A DNA stretch of 64,000 nucleotides, taken from contig OZ005615.1 in the NCBI GenBank assembly GCA_963930655.1, positions 15,828,001-15,892,000 of the forward strand. The letters are read 5' to 3'. The stretch's first letter is position 1, and every line of letters starts with the position of its first letter. The notes below the pieces were generated by a model. That model searched no databases and was not told where the DNA came from. It saw nothing but the letters and a program-made list of their open reading frames with translations. The position numbers and the translations under genes were made by a program. Positions 25,257 to 36,100 of this stretch are shown one piece after another. This DNA comes from Myrica gale (taxonomy: Eukaryota; Streptophyta; Magnoliopsida; Fagales; Myricaceae).

Positions 25257-26049
25257 AACCTTCCCTTCTCCATCCCACGTGTCCAAATCTCCATCAAAAC
25301 TCCATTCCTCCTTCAGATCTATATTTCCCCTCTCTATCCTCCAGATAAAACCCTTACCGTGCATCCGAGATGTCTAGTGGACGAAGGAAGAGAGGCTTCG
25401 ACCATGGTGAATCTTCTAGGCCTAGGCAGAAACAGAAAGGAGAAGAGGAATTATCTGCTCCATCAAAGGCGATTCCATTTGGATCTAGACTCCATCAGCA
25501 CAAATTTCAAAATGATTTCAAGCGTCGTAAGGTAATATCTGGCCATTGGTTTCTGTTACCTTGGTTTACCGAGAATGGGTTCGATTTTCAAGAATTTTGA
25601 AACTTAGGGTTGGTCACATTTTATCAATCTGAAGTGTGATTCTTTTCCTTATTTGGTGAAGTAGTCATATGCTAATTCTCAATTCAATATGTCTGAGATT
25701 ACTTCGGGGTTTGTTAAAGGAAAATAAATGGACTTATCTGTTAATGGGCTGAATGTTGTAACGTTTTCCCCCAATTCAAGGGTGATGTTCTATGAGTCGT
25801 ATACTTAGGTTGAGATGTCAGATGTAGAGCCCATTGAGATTCTCAGGGTTATTTTGGATATCCCTAAACAAGTTTATAATTTTTGGAAACCTTTTAAATA
25901 CAAAGGAGACTCTTGCAAAATTTCCTAAAAATCCAAAGCCCTTTGCAACAAACTGTTTTAAAAAACCTCCGCTTGTTTTCAGGGGAGCTTTTTTGTTTTC
26001 ATTGCAAAATATTCAAAAAGGAATTTGTGATCATAAAAAAGGGGAAATT
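25257..26049 (+). pseudogene. Retroelement-associated ORF remnant with spliced-leader look
   Basis: A CT-rich leader runs across the solo LTR insertion into ATG 25370, opening MSSGRRKRGFDHGESSRPRQ, a basic hydrophilic N-terminus. Further on, segments such as NMSEITSGFVKGK and GLNVVTFSPNSRVMFYESY resemble the poorly named plant-transposon domain that accompanies some LTR elements. No PBS, RT or integrase is present. It is a broken fossil, its family is uncertain, and a host origin cannot be excluded. Confidence 0.4.
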
Positions 26050-27336
26050 ATTAGCCCAAGATTGATCTTGAGCTATCTAACTAGATTTTGATGATAACTA
26101 ATGACAAAATGCTTTGGAGTATTTGTAGGATATATGGTCATCAATCCACTATTCAATCAAAGTTACTCAAACGTATTTAAATTTATCGTTAATTATTTAT
26201 GCCCAATATTCGATTCAAACACCATGACTTACACCTAAATTATTATATTTTTCATTGTAGGAGTTTTCGTGTTGAAATGAAGAAGATTGGATATCAAAAA
26301 GCACTAAAAACCATTATCTGACAAGATGGTCTCGACACATGGTTCGCATGGTGTGGACACATAGCACAGAAGCTAGATTGTCATTTCGATGGTGTTGAAA
26401 CATAGCACAGAAGCTAGATTGTCATTTCGTTGGTGTTGACACATGAGAAGTACAGTGTCGACACATGTGAAGATGATGTCGACACATGATGAATGAAGTG
26501 TGGACACATGCCACAGGCACCTACGAGCAAGTTCTAGACTCGATGAAGGTGTCGATACATAGGAATGTATGCGTCAACACATGTTGTGGGAACTCTGTTC
26601 TTAAAAACATCTCGACTCACGAATCATGAAGTTGTGGCACTTTAGCTCCTCTCTAACAATCCAAAAAGGTCCTCAGGGCCCCTCACGACTGAAGACCTTT
26701 TATGGAGAGAGAAAAGAAGACTTATGCACACCTTTTGCTTCTCAACATCATCATTAACAACCTAGCCTCCAAGAACTGAGAGAAAATGCAAAAGACAAAG
26801 GCTGCACGTTTTTCTACATATCTGGTCTGTCATTGCTATCATCATGATCATATCTTGTCTTGTAATCATTTATTGATCTTTTTTTTTGCTGATCTAGCTT
26901 TGAGAGCTATTGTTTATTCATTCCTATCATTAAACTTTGAAAACCTTTTGAGTGTGGGATACACTTGGGCCTACCCGTGAGATAGAAGAAATCTCATAGG
27001 CTTTGAGATTTGTAACGAGTTGAAGAGTGAGCCCGGGAAAACGCTTGTAACGGTTACTTAGCACTCAGAAGCTAAGTTGTAGACACTATTGAATTATAGT
27101 GGAGAAGCACAAGGAAAAGTAATAGCCTTGGGGGTAGACGTAGGCAAGTCTTGGCCGAACCAATTAAAAATCGTGGTATTATCTCTCTTCCCTACTCTCG
27201 TATTTATTTCTATCATTTATCGCTATTTGGGTATTATTGCTTTAAATATTCAAATATGTATTTTTATTAAAAATTGGCTAAATTTTTTATAAACCCAATT
27301 CTCCCCTCTTAGGTTGATATTTGGACTCACAAAATT
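26045..27336 (+). mobile_element. Copia solo LTR with AAATT target duplication
   Basis: The element is 26050-27331 (1,282 bp), flanked by AAATT at 26045-26049 and 27332-27336. It starts (A)TTAGCCCAAG, matching the sense start TGTTAGCCCAAG of the minus-strand copy 50597-52293, and ends GGACTCACA. A cluster of TGTCGACA-type palindromes lies at about 26330-26580. Because it has its own duplication, it is not the partner of the LTR at 20409. Confidence 0.8.
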
Positions 27337-27339
27337 CAC

Positions 27340-27860
27340 TCTGGATAGCAGCATAAGTTAATTTTCCACATATTACCTTTAGGCGGAACCTTCCTAATAA
27401 TCTTAGGAGGCCGAACATTGGTCCACGCCTTTGGGTGCTCTCAAATATTCTTCAGATAGTAGCCAATACAACCTCCCTTAGGCCGTGATGCACCAACTGA
27501 TTTCTGGAAAATCAGATGACATCCCACAAAATGGCAGCAAACCCGATGAAATTAAGAGACTGATCTTTTGGTAAAGCAAGTGCAATATGAGGCTCTAAAA
27601 TAAAAGACAACCCAGTACTCGTGGATAGTATAACCCCTTATATTAGCCGAGTGAAATCCCCAAGGCGATTCACTCCACACTATTTGAGCTAAAGGGCTGT
27701 AAAAAAATAAATGAGTCAACGATTCTTCTTCCTCAAAACAAAAGGGACATAAAGCATCAGATAGTGCAATGTTGATAGAATTTTTCAAATTACATTTACA
27801 AGGCAAAAGTTCCCACGCAACTTTCCAAATCAGCAACTTAAGCCTATCCTGAGGACTGAG
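27340..27860 (-). pseudogene. LINE fragment: reverse-transcriptase zinc-binding domain
   Basis: Minus-strand translation of about 27836-27552 gives KVAWELLPCKCNL followed by CPFCFEEEESLTHLFF, the zf-RVT motif (C-x2-C, then H) of plant non-LTR retrotransposons. Only this 3' part is present. It is on the opposite strand to the other two LINEs, so it is a third copy. The 27340-27550 stretch looks like its 3' continuation without clear motifs. Confidence 0.7.
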
Positions 27861-28338
27861 AGACCACCGCTAACGGTAAACAACTTTACTAATCTACCTG
27901 GCAGAGAGCTATATGACCGTCAAACTGCTAGCTAACACTAATTTTTTGTTTTTTGCTTTTGTTTTCCTCAAGTTCAGTAATAGCTCTTATTTCTCGTTCG
28001 CACAACGGTACATGAGCACTTGTTTGAAAAGAAAATAAAAAAAAATATTTTCATAAAAAGGAGGAGGGTACTATACCACGTCATTGGTAAAAACGAAAAC
28101 GTCAAGTGCTTCCTCAACCGCAACCTGCGGATGGCTAAAAAGCTACCACTTCATCAGCCCAAATTACCAATATACCCCAAACTACCATCTTGGCTATTGC
28201 TAATTTTTTTTTCTAGTCTTGTTGGCTATTGCTAATTGACTTCCTAAAACTTCAAATTCTTTTTTTAACAAATGAGACGTTAAATTTCAATGGTTAGATC
28301 TTAACTTACTGGACAATTCTCAAAAAAGTTTGTAATTT
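27861..28338. other. No gene seen; AT-rich sequence upstream of HSP70 homology
   Basis: There are no ORFs with recognisable content. A short repeat, TTGGCTATTGCTAATT, occurs twice near 28190 and 28221. The last part may be the remains of the single intron usual in plant HSC70 genes, but no AG acceptor directly precedes the coding homology. Confidence 0.4.
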
Positions 28339-30032
28339 GCAAAGCGGTTGATTGGAAGGAGATATAGCGATCCCGAAGTTCAGAGCGATACTGAACTCTG
28401 GCCATTCAAGGTCATTGAAGGTTCTGATGACAAGCCTATGATTGAGGTCACTTATATGGGTAAGGAGAAGAAATTTGCTGCCGAGGAAATCCCATCTATG
28501 ATCCTTACCAAGATGCGTGAGATTGAGGTCACTTATATGGGTAAGGGATGCAGTTGTTACTGTTCCTGCCTACTTCAATGATGCACAGCGCAAGGCCACA
28601 AAGGATGCTGGAGGAATTGCAGGCCTTCATGTTATAAGAATAATCAATGAACCAACGGCTGCAGCAATGGCGTATGGCCTCGATAAAATTCGTACCGATG
28701 GCAAGAGAAATGTGTTGATCTTTGATTTGGGCGGTGGTACCACAGATGTCTCACTTGTTACCATTGAGAATGGTGTTTTTGAAGTAAAAGCTGTTGCTGG
28801 AGACACTCATCTTGGAGGTGAAGACTTTGACAACAGAATGGTAAAACATTTTGTTGAAGTATTTAAAAGGCAGCACAAGGAGGATATCAGTGGACATGCT
28901 AAAGCTATGACGAGATTGAGAATTGCCTGTGAGAGGGCAAAGAGGACTCTCTCTTCTGCACCAGAGACTACCATTGAAGTTGATTCGTTGTACGAAGGTA
29001 TCGATTTCAGCGCTGTTATCACCCAAGCCAAATTTGCAGAACTTAATATCGATTTATTCAGAACTTCAATTGAGATTGTGGAGAAGTGTTTGACTGATGC
29101 GAAGATGAACAAGTGCAATGTGCATGATGCCGTTCTTACGGGTGGTTGTTCTAGAATTCCTAAGGTGCAACAGTTGTTGCGAGACTTCTTTGATGGGAAG
29201 GAGCTTAACAAGAGCATTCACCCAGATGAAGCAGTGGCTTATGGAGCCGCTATTCAAGCCGCAAACATGACTGGTATGGGTAATAAGCAAGTACAACGCG
29301 TTGTGCTCATGGATGTCACCCCTCTTTCCCTTGGGGTGTCGATTCTTGACGGTGACATGTCTATTGTAATTCCAAGGAATACCCCCATTCCCACGAAGAT
29401 GGACCGGGGTTACACCACCATTGCTGACAACCAAACTGAAATTGGCGTCGCAGTTTACGAGGGTGAGAGAGCAAGAACTAAGGATAACAACTTCTTGGGG
29501 GAATTCTCTCTTTCTGGAATTCCTGCAGTACCTGCTGCGAGGACGGATTCCCTCCGAAGGGGAATCCATCCGGATGACCGAATGGAGGGAATCCATTTCC
29601 CCTGCGGGTAAGGCTAGTATCAATATATGCTTTGACATCGACGCTAACGGTATCTTAAATGTTTCTGCCGAGGAGAAGACCACTGGCGTAAGTTGCAAGA
29701 TCACTGTCACCAATGACAAGGCAAAACTTTCCAAGGTAGAGATCGATAGAATGGTCAACGATGCAGAGAAATATAAGGTCCAAGATGATGAGTACAGGAA
29801 GAAGGTTAAGGCTAGGGCAACTTTAGAGCAGTTTGCCTGTACCTTGAGGAACACTCTCAATGGTAATGAGATTGGTGTCAAGCTCGCCGTTTCAAGTAAG
29901 AAGAATATTGAAACTGCTATTGACGAGGTGACTCAGTGGTTAGATGGCATCCAACTTGCGGAGGTAGCTGAGTATGAGGAAAAGCGTAAAGGACTTGAGT
30001 TGATCATGATATGTGAAGGAGAAAGTATTTGA
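28339..30032 (+). pseudogene. Cytosolic HSP70/HSC70 pseudogene, lacking both ends
   Basis: HSP70 is an ATP-dependent cytosolic chaperone of about 650 residues. Homology starts at 28339 with [11 protein letters not shown] (about residue 72), covers the nucleotide-binding domain ([61 protein letters not shown]) and the substrate-binding domain ([28 protein letters not shown]), and ends near residue 615, so the lid tail and EEVD are missing. The absent first 71 residues match exon 1 of plant HSC70 genes, whose intron falls at this point. Two lesions break the frame. Near 28521 a 26-base copied segment replaces the expected AEAYLG stretch. Near 29544 a 58-base insertion with Mutator-like repeats shifts the frame. 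The coding similarity is otherwise high, suggesting fairly recent loss. Confidence 0.9.
29535..29610. mobile_element. Tiny Mutator-like (MULE/MITE) insertion in the HSP70 pseudogene
   Basis: A block of about 58 bases (29544-29601) has inverted termini GGATTCCCTCC and GGAGGGAATCC plus the segment CGGATTCCCTCCGAAGG, which resembles the terminal repeat of the large MULE at 50205-55388. Imperfect 9-base flanks, CTGCGAGGA (29535) and CTGCGGGTA (29602), agree at seven positions and would be the Mutator-type duplication. A net gain of 67 bases explains the frame change. Confidence 0.6.
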
Positions 30033-30297
30033 TTTATATAGTGCTTTGGATTATATACTAGAGTACTCTAGTCACTACACAAAGGAGAACCTATAAATAA
30101 ATTGATTTCCAAATAACATCTATGATGTTAATTTACAGATTGTACGATGATTAAAATTAAACCCTTCTTTTATGATGTATTTCTATGAAGTTTTTGCCCA
30201 TTTAATTTATGAGTCAGTTTTTCGGACTCATTTTTACCCCCAATCAAATTTGGGAAAGACTTCACTCTCAAAAAAGGCCCCAAATTGTTCATTCGCA
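30033..30297. other. Intergenic stretch between HSP70 and DC1 remnants
   Basis: It is AT-rich and has no ORF of note. It contains a perfect 16-base palindrome, ACTAGAGTACTCTAGT, at 30057-30072. Confidence 0.6.
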
Positions 30298-30728
30298 ATG
30301 GGCTCCCCGTTTTTAAAGCAGGTAACAGTTAATGGAAGAGGCACTCATGGTAGCCACCCGCGGCATGAGCTTGAGCTAAAGGACATTCCCAAACCCTACA
30401 AATGCGACGGCTGCAAGGAGCAAGGAACCGGAGAGAGATATAGATGCGACAAGTGCGACTTTGATCCTCACGAAGATTGCATGTTCGCCTTGCCCGAATT
30501 AAAGGTTGGTCGTATGTGCTCGAGTGCGAGCAGTATCATTTTCATGTCTGCTGCGCGATGGAGATTGTGGTTCATGGATGGAAAGATGATAGTCAAGAAT
30601 TATGTTTCAGTTTGAAGAGTTCGGAGCAGGGCGGAATAGAGGACTTCGTCGGCTACCAGAATTTGGAACAGCTCGGCTTGAATACAAGGAGGGAGAGTGT
30701 GGGCAAAAGTTATTGTGTGAGTGTGTGA
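30298..30728 (+). pseudogene. DC1 (divergent C1) zinc-binding protein fragment
   Basis: Starting at ATG 30298 (MGSPFLKQVTVNG), the frame encodes one DC1 unit: HPRHELELKDIPKPYKCDGC, then Cys/His-rich GERYRCDKCDFDPHEDCMF. DC1 domains bind two zinc ions and occur in large plant-specific families linked to stress and hormone responses. After CMFALPE the frame changes. A second DC1-like stretch, GWSYVLECEQYHFHVCC, continues in another frame at about 30500-30650 and stops at 30728, where a MITE-like palindrome begins. The unit between the two seems to have been lost. An upstream in-frame extension to 30172 looks non-coding. This is a host gene remnant, truncated on its 3' side by transposon insertions. 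Confidence 0.75.
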
Positions 30729-30870
30729 GTGGACGAATGAGATTTGAAATTGAGAAATCTAACGGCTGAAAAAATGTCACTTCAATTAATGAACCTGACC
30801 CACGAACCCGACCCGCGCAACCGACCCGGTTTCATTAACTTCTAATCTCACCCGTCCACTCACACAATAA
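30710..30870. mobile_element. MITE-like palindromic element
   Basis: The termini TTATTGTGTGAGTG (30710) and CACTCACACAATAA (30870) are inverted, and similarity extends about 25-30 bases inward (GTGGACGAATGAGAT against ATCTCACCCGTCCAC). It is 161 bp with no coding capacity. No clear target duplication is seen, so the superfamily is open. Confidence 0.6.
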
Positions 30871-30876
30871 CCGGCC

Positions 30877-31277
30877 TCATATTTAAAGTGGTTCGGCAAT
30901 TTGCCTACGTCCACAGAGGAGAGAACTTTGATTTCAACGAATCAAGTGTTTACAACTCTCAACTCTCAACTCTCACAGCCACTCTCTGTAGTACTTCTCT
31001 CTATTTCTCAACTCACTTCGCACTTCACCTCGCACTCTACAATTTCACACTTTCACGTTACATTGATTTATAAAGGAAGAACGAGAGTGTGAAAAGAAAA
31101 ATACATTTGTCAAGATTTGCAACTGGGTGCAAATCTTATTGAGCTGCTGCAGTTAATAAACTGCACGCCTGTCTCAACATTAAATGGAGATGTTGCTGCT
31201 ACAATTTAATGAAGATGCATGCGTGCTGCAAATCTTGACTTCCGGCGTGGTTTGGGTATGGAACACGAAAGTCAACA
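30877..31277 (-). repeat. 3' LTR of the Tnt1-like copia element
   Basis: It shares GGAGAGAACTTTGATTTCAA and the whole following 350 bases with the 5' LTR at 37609. In sense it starts TGTTGACTTTCGTGTTCC. The sense 3' edge, about 40 bases, is absent next to the MITE-like palindrome at 30710-30870. Confidence 0.85.
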
Positions 31278-31367
31278 ATTCTCCCCCTCCATACCCACAA
31301 GAGGAGAATGTGTCCTGACATCAATAAGTTGGAGGTGTCCATCCCGGCTATGTCTCTACATAGCTCG

Positions 31368-33140
31368 TGTAACACCCAAGATTTCTATTTTAAAATTTAT
31401 TTGAATTTGTTATTTGATATTTGAAATGTCTTCTTTAAATTTGAAATTTGAGTTTAATTCATTTTAAATAGTTGAATTTTTATCTTTGACCTAGTCAAAC
31501 CTTTTTAAAAATTTGAAAGATTTTATCATTATTTAAAATTAAATTTTTAGAGTTCAAAAGGGAGTCTATTAGTAGTGTGAGTCTATATATAGATTTACAC
31601 ATTGGTTTAATTTTTACACACCTTGATTTTACGCCAACAAGAGGAAAAAGAAGGGTTTTCTTGCTTTCAACAATCTAGACCAAATTTCTTGAAGCAACTT
31701 CAGGTATTTCGAATTTCTTGTTATTATATTTGTATTCTTTTTATGAGAGATCAAACTATAGGGTGTCTAGATCTAGCCCTAATTATTTCAAGATTTATGA
31801 AATATTTTTAATGGGTTTCTTGGAGTAATTGAAATTTGGGTTCAAGATTTGTTTAAGGAAAATTCAGGTTTTTGATCGGAGTTGTAGATCGAATTATAAT
31901 TTTATAGCTGACTTTAGACATCGAAAAATTTGGATTTTTAGATATTGCGTACTAGACATCTGCAGGAGGAACGAGTTAAAGTTTCGTAATGTTTGGAGAT
32001 GTATTGGTATGGTTTTGAAAATCCGGAAGTTAGGCTGAGAAAGATTCATTGATACAGATTGGAATTTTGAACCGAATCACATAGATAGGATTCGAATTTC
32101 AGCATGAAATTTTATGAGTACTTTTATAACCCATATATAAATCTTTGGTATAAATTTCGGGATTTTTGGATATCTTAATAGATCTTTATGAATTTTGGAA
32201 GTGATGAGTACCGAATTATTCAGGGTATAGTTTGTCTCCGTGAACAGAGGTAAATGTCGATTTTATTGACTGAGTTGTACAAAGAATTTGGATATGTAAT
32301 TTTACAGGTGTATAGTTAACATCCTAGGGAAGAACATAGTTTAATTAGGGGATTTTAGGGAAACCCGAGATAGGTAAGATATATTTTAGAATATTACAAG
32401 TGAATTTCAGATTTAATCTTGTCAGGTAGATTTAGAGTTTCATTTGTGTTTCCATTTGAGCGTATTATAATAGGTTAAATTTTGTATTGATAGGTGCTAA
32501 GTCAAAGGCTTATTTGCTTGAAGATCCAGGTAAGCGGGGTTATTATGCTAGATTTTTTTAAAAGACCGAGGTGATATTTGAGAAATTGCATGTTTTAATG
32601 AAAACCCTCGGAGTTTTATGTGCATTACTTTATGATTAAATTGTCAAAGGTTATAACATGAAATGTGTAAACATGAGCCTATTTTTATGTCCAATGATAT
32701 TTCATGATTTTTTCAATATTTAAAACAAAGCTTTTTGATGTTTATTGTTATTCAAGATTTGTGCATGATATTTCATGATGTTTTCAACAGTTTAGAAAGA
32801 TTTTAAATATTTTATCTCTTACTGTTACAGTGTGGCTCATGGGATATACACTTGCATAATGATTTTGCTTACTGAGTTGTCGAACTCACCCCTATTGTTT
32901 TCTTTATTTTTCAGATGTTGATCATTAGAATAAATGTTTAACTCTAGTATGAGTATAAACATGTTTAGATTTGTTTTTATGTACTGAAAGAGTTTTTTTA
33001 TAAAGTTTTATTAAGAGAGATTTATTGAAGTTTTTATATAAAGTTTATTCCGCATTTATTATTAGATATGTTTAAATCAAAAGTCTATTTGTGTATTGCA
33101 AGTTAGTCACCCTCTAGCCTTTGAGGTTTGGGGTGTGACA
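31368..33140 (+). mobile_element. Solo LTR, chromovirus type, inserted in the copia element
   Basis: It is 1,773 bp with ends TGTAACACCCAAG and GGGGTGTGACA, a common form for plant gypsy chromoviruses. Flanks GCTCG (31363-31367) and GCTCA (33141-33145) are a target duplication with one difference. A TATA-like CTATATATAGA near 31583 fits plus orientation. It has no coding region. Confidence 0.8.
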
Positions 33141-36100
33141 GCTCAAGTTTCTCACGAGAAACCACCTTCGTCAACATGTCTGCTGGATTCTCTTTTGTAT
33201 GGATTTCACAAGCTTTAATAGTTGTTGCTCCATCACCTCGCGTATCCAATGATAGCGAATGTCAATATGTTTTGTGCGGGAATGGTACATTGAATTCTTG
33301 CTCAAGTCCAGAGCACTCTGACTATCACAATGTACCTTGTATTCCTTCTGACTGATTCCCAACTCTTGGAGAAACCGCTTTAACCACAACATTTCCTTCC
33401 CAGCTTCCGCTGCAGCAATGTACTCTGCTTCTGTTGTGGATAAAGCTACACATTTCTGTAATCTGGACTGCCATGAGACAGCTCCCCCAGAAAATGTGTA
33501 AATGAATCCTGATGTAGATTTTTTTCCATCAAGATCAACAGCCATATCCGAGTCTGTATATCCTTCCAAGATTGGATCAGCTCCCCCGAAACACAAACAT
33601 AGCTTCGATGTACCTTTAAGGTACCTGAGAATCCACTTGATCGCTTCCCAATGTTCCTTTCCTGGGTTGGAAAGAAAACGGCTCACAACTCCCACAGCGT
33701 GAGCGATGTCAGGTCTCATACACACCATTGCGTACATAAGACTGCCAACAGCTGAAAAGTAGGGGACTGCAACCATCTCTTCAACCTTTTCCCTTGAAGA
33801 GGGACCTGAGCTCTTGCTCAATTTAAAATGACTAGCCAGTGGATTACTGACTGGCTTAGCACTTTCCATGTTGAACCGTTTGATCACCTGTTCAAGATAT
33901 CTTTCTTGTGACAGCAACAACTTCTTAGCTTTCCTGTCACGAACAATCTTCATGCCCAATATCTCCTGAGATGGTCCTAAATCCTTCATGTCAAAGAACT
34001 TAGAGAGATATGTCTTCAACTTGTTGATTATGGATGCATCTTGTCCAACTATCAGCATATCATCAACATAGAGCAGTAGAGTAACGAAGTTACCATCTGA
34101 GAATCTGCGAATATACACACATTGGTCCGCTGCAGTCCTTCTGTAGTCATGACTCACCATAAATGAGTCAAACTTCTTGTACCACTGTCGGGGAGCCTGC
34201 TTAAGACTATAGAGGCTCTTCTTCAACTTGCAGACCAAGTGTTCCTTCCCATGAACTTCAAAACCTTCTGGTTGCTCCATGTATATCTCTTCTTTGAGTA
34301 CAACTCGGATTGAGGTCATCTTCACTACAGGTGGGAATATCTCGTCAAAGTCAACTCCTTTCTTCTGTTGAAAACCTTTGACGACCAAATGAGCTTTGTA
34401 CTTCACCTGCTTGCCATCGTTCTTTAGCTTGAACACCCATTTATTCTTTAGTGCTCTCTTGCCATTCGGAAGCTTCACCAACTCATACGTCTGATTCTTC
34501 TGCGAGGAACCCATAAAACTTTCAGGCTCCCCCTCATCAGTAAGAAGAATATAATCTGATTCTGAATATCTTCGTCATGGATTCAGCAACCGGCCTCTCG
34601 TAGATCTATTCTGTTGGGGCTCATCAACTGGAGGAAGTTCTTCATCATCTGATTGTTGTGATGAAGCAACTTTTGGTGGAGTGGGAATCTGCTCCCCCTA
34701 CTCAACACCCTCGTCATCATCAACTTCATCTTCTTCTTCTGGGGATCCTTCCTGCATTTCTTCAGTATCTGTGGTAGAATGGAATGGCGCAGGACTGATA
34801 ATAGTATCTTGAGCACTTGCACTGTTTTCACTTGTGTTTGTTGATCTTTTGAAGCTACCATATAACTCAACTTCATGGAACACAACGTCCTTGCTTGTGA
34901 TGACCTTCTTAGCTTTTGGATCCCACAGTCTGTATCCAAATTCTTCATCTCCATATCTGATAAAAATACGCTGAGTGGACTTGACATCAAGCTTCTGCTT
35001 CTGCTCCTTGGATACATGTGCAAATGCTTTGCACCCAAATACTCTCAGGTGAGAGTAGGAGATATTATGACCAGACCACACCATCTCCGGAACTTCAAAC
35101 TTCAACGGTACAGATGGTGTTCTGTTGATCAGGTAATAGGCTGCACGAACTGCCTCACCCCAAAATGGCTTAGGTAACTTAGCCATACTAAGCATACATC
35201 TGGTTCGCTATACAATGGTCCGATTCATCCTTTCGGCTACACCATTGTGTTGTGGGGTGCGTGAGACCGTCTTCTCGTGTCTGATGCTATGGCCAGAGCA
35301 GTATGCTCTGAACTCTCTCAAAGTGTACTCGCCTCCATTGTCTGTCCGGAGGCACTTCAACTTTCTCCTAGTTTATCTTTTTTCTCTTTCCACCATAGCG
35401 TGAAAGTTTTCGAACTGCTCAAAAACTTGGTCCTTCGTTCTCAAGAAATACACCTACACTTTACGTGAAGCATCATCAATAAATGTAACAAAATACCTGT
35501 TACCACCCAAAGACTCCACCTCTAAGGGACCACATACATCAGAGTGTACAAAACTCAATAACTCTGATCTTTTACTAGCAGAGGTACTAAACGAGACTCG
35601 ATGTTGCTTACCAAACAAGCAATGCTCACAAGGGTTTAGCGTTGTACCTTTATTGACTGTGATAAGCGTCTTCTTTGCCATTGTAAACAACCCTTTTTCA
35701 CCCATGTGACCGAGTCTCTCGTGCCACAGATTTTGAGATTCCTCGTCTTGAACTGCATTGAGGCTATCAGTGCATATCTTCACATGGCTCTTGTATAAAG
35801 TGCCGCAGATATGTCCACGGGCGACAACCATGGTGCCTTTCTTCAGTTTCGAAGCACCATTGCCGAAGTGGTTGTCGTAGCCCAGTCGATCAAGGGCTGT
35901 CCCGGATATCAAATTTAACCGGAGGTCGGGCACATGTTGAACGTCTTTCAACACTATGGTACAACAAATATTTGCCTTTATACGCACATCGCCAATACCT
36001 GCGATCTTTGAGGAACTGGTGTTACCCATCCTCACTGTACCATAATCTCCGGCTTTATATGTGGTGAAGAAATCACTGCGAGGAGTGGCGTGGTAGGAAG

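Noticed and set aside
20409-27331. A complete copia element between LTR-like sequences at 20409 and 26050
   Set aside because: The second LTR has its own AAATT duplication, so it is a separate solo insertion. The interval lacks pol and contains other insertions.
28339-30032. Functional HSP70 gene
   Set aside because: The first 71 residues and the C-terminal tail are missing, and two lesions change the frame.
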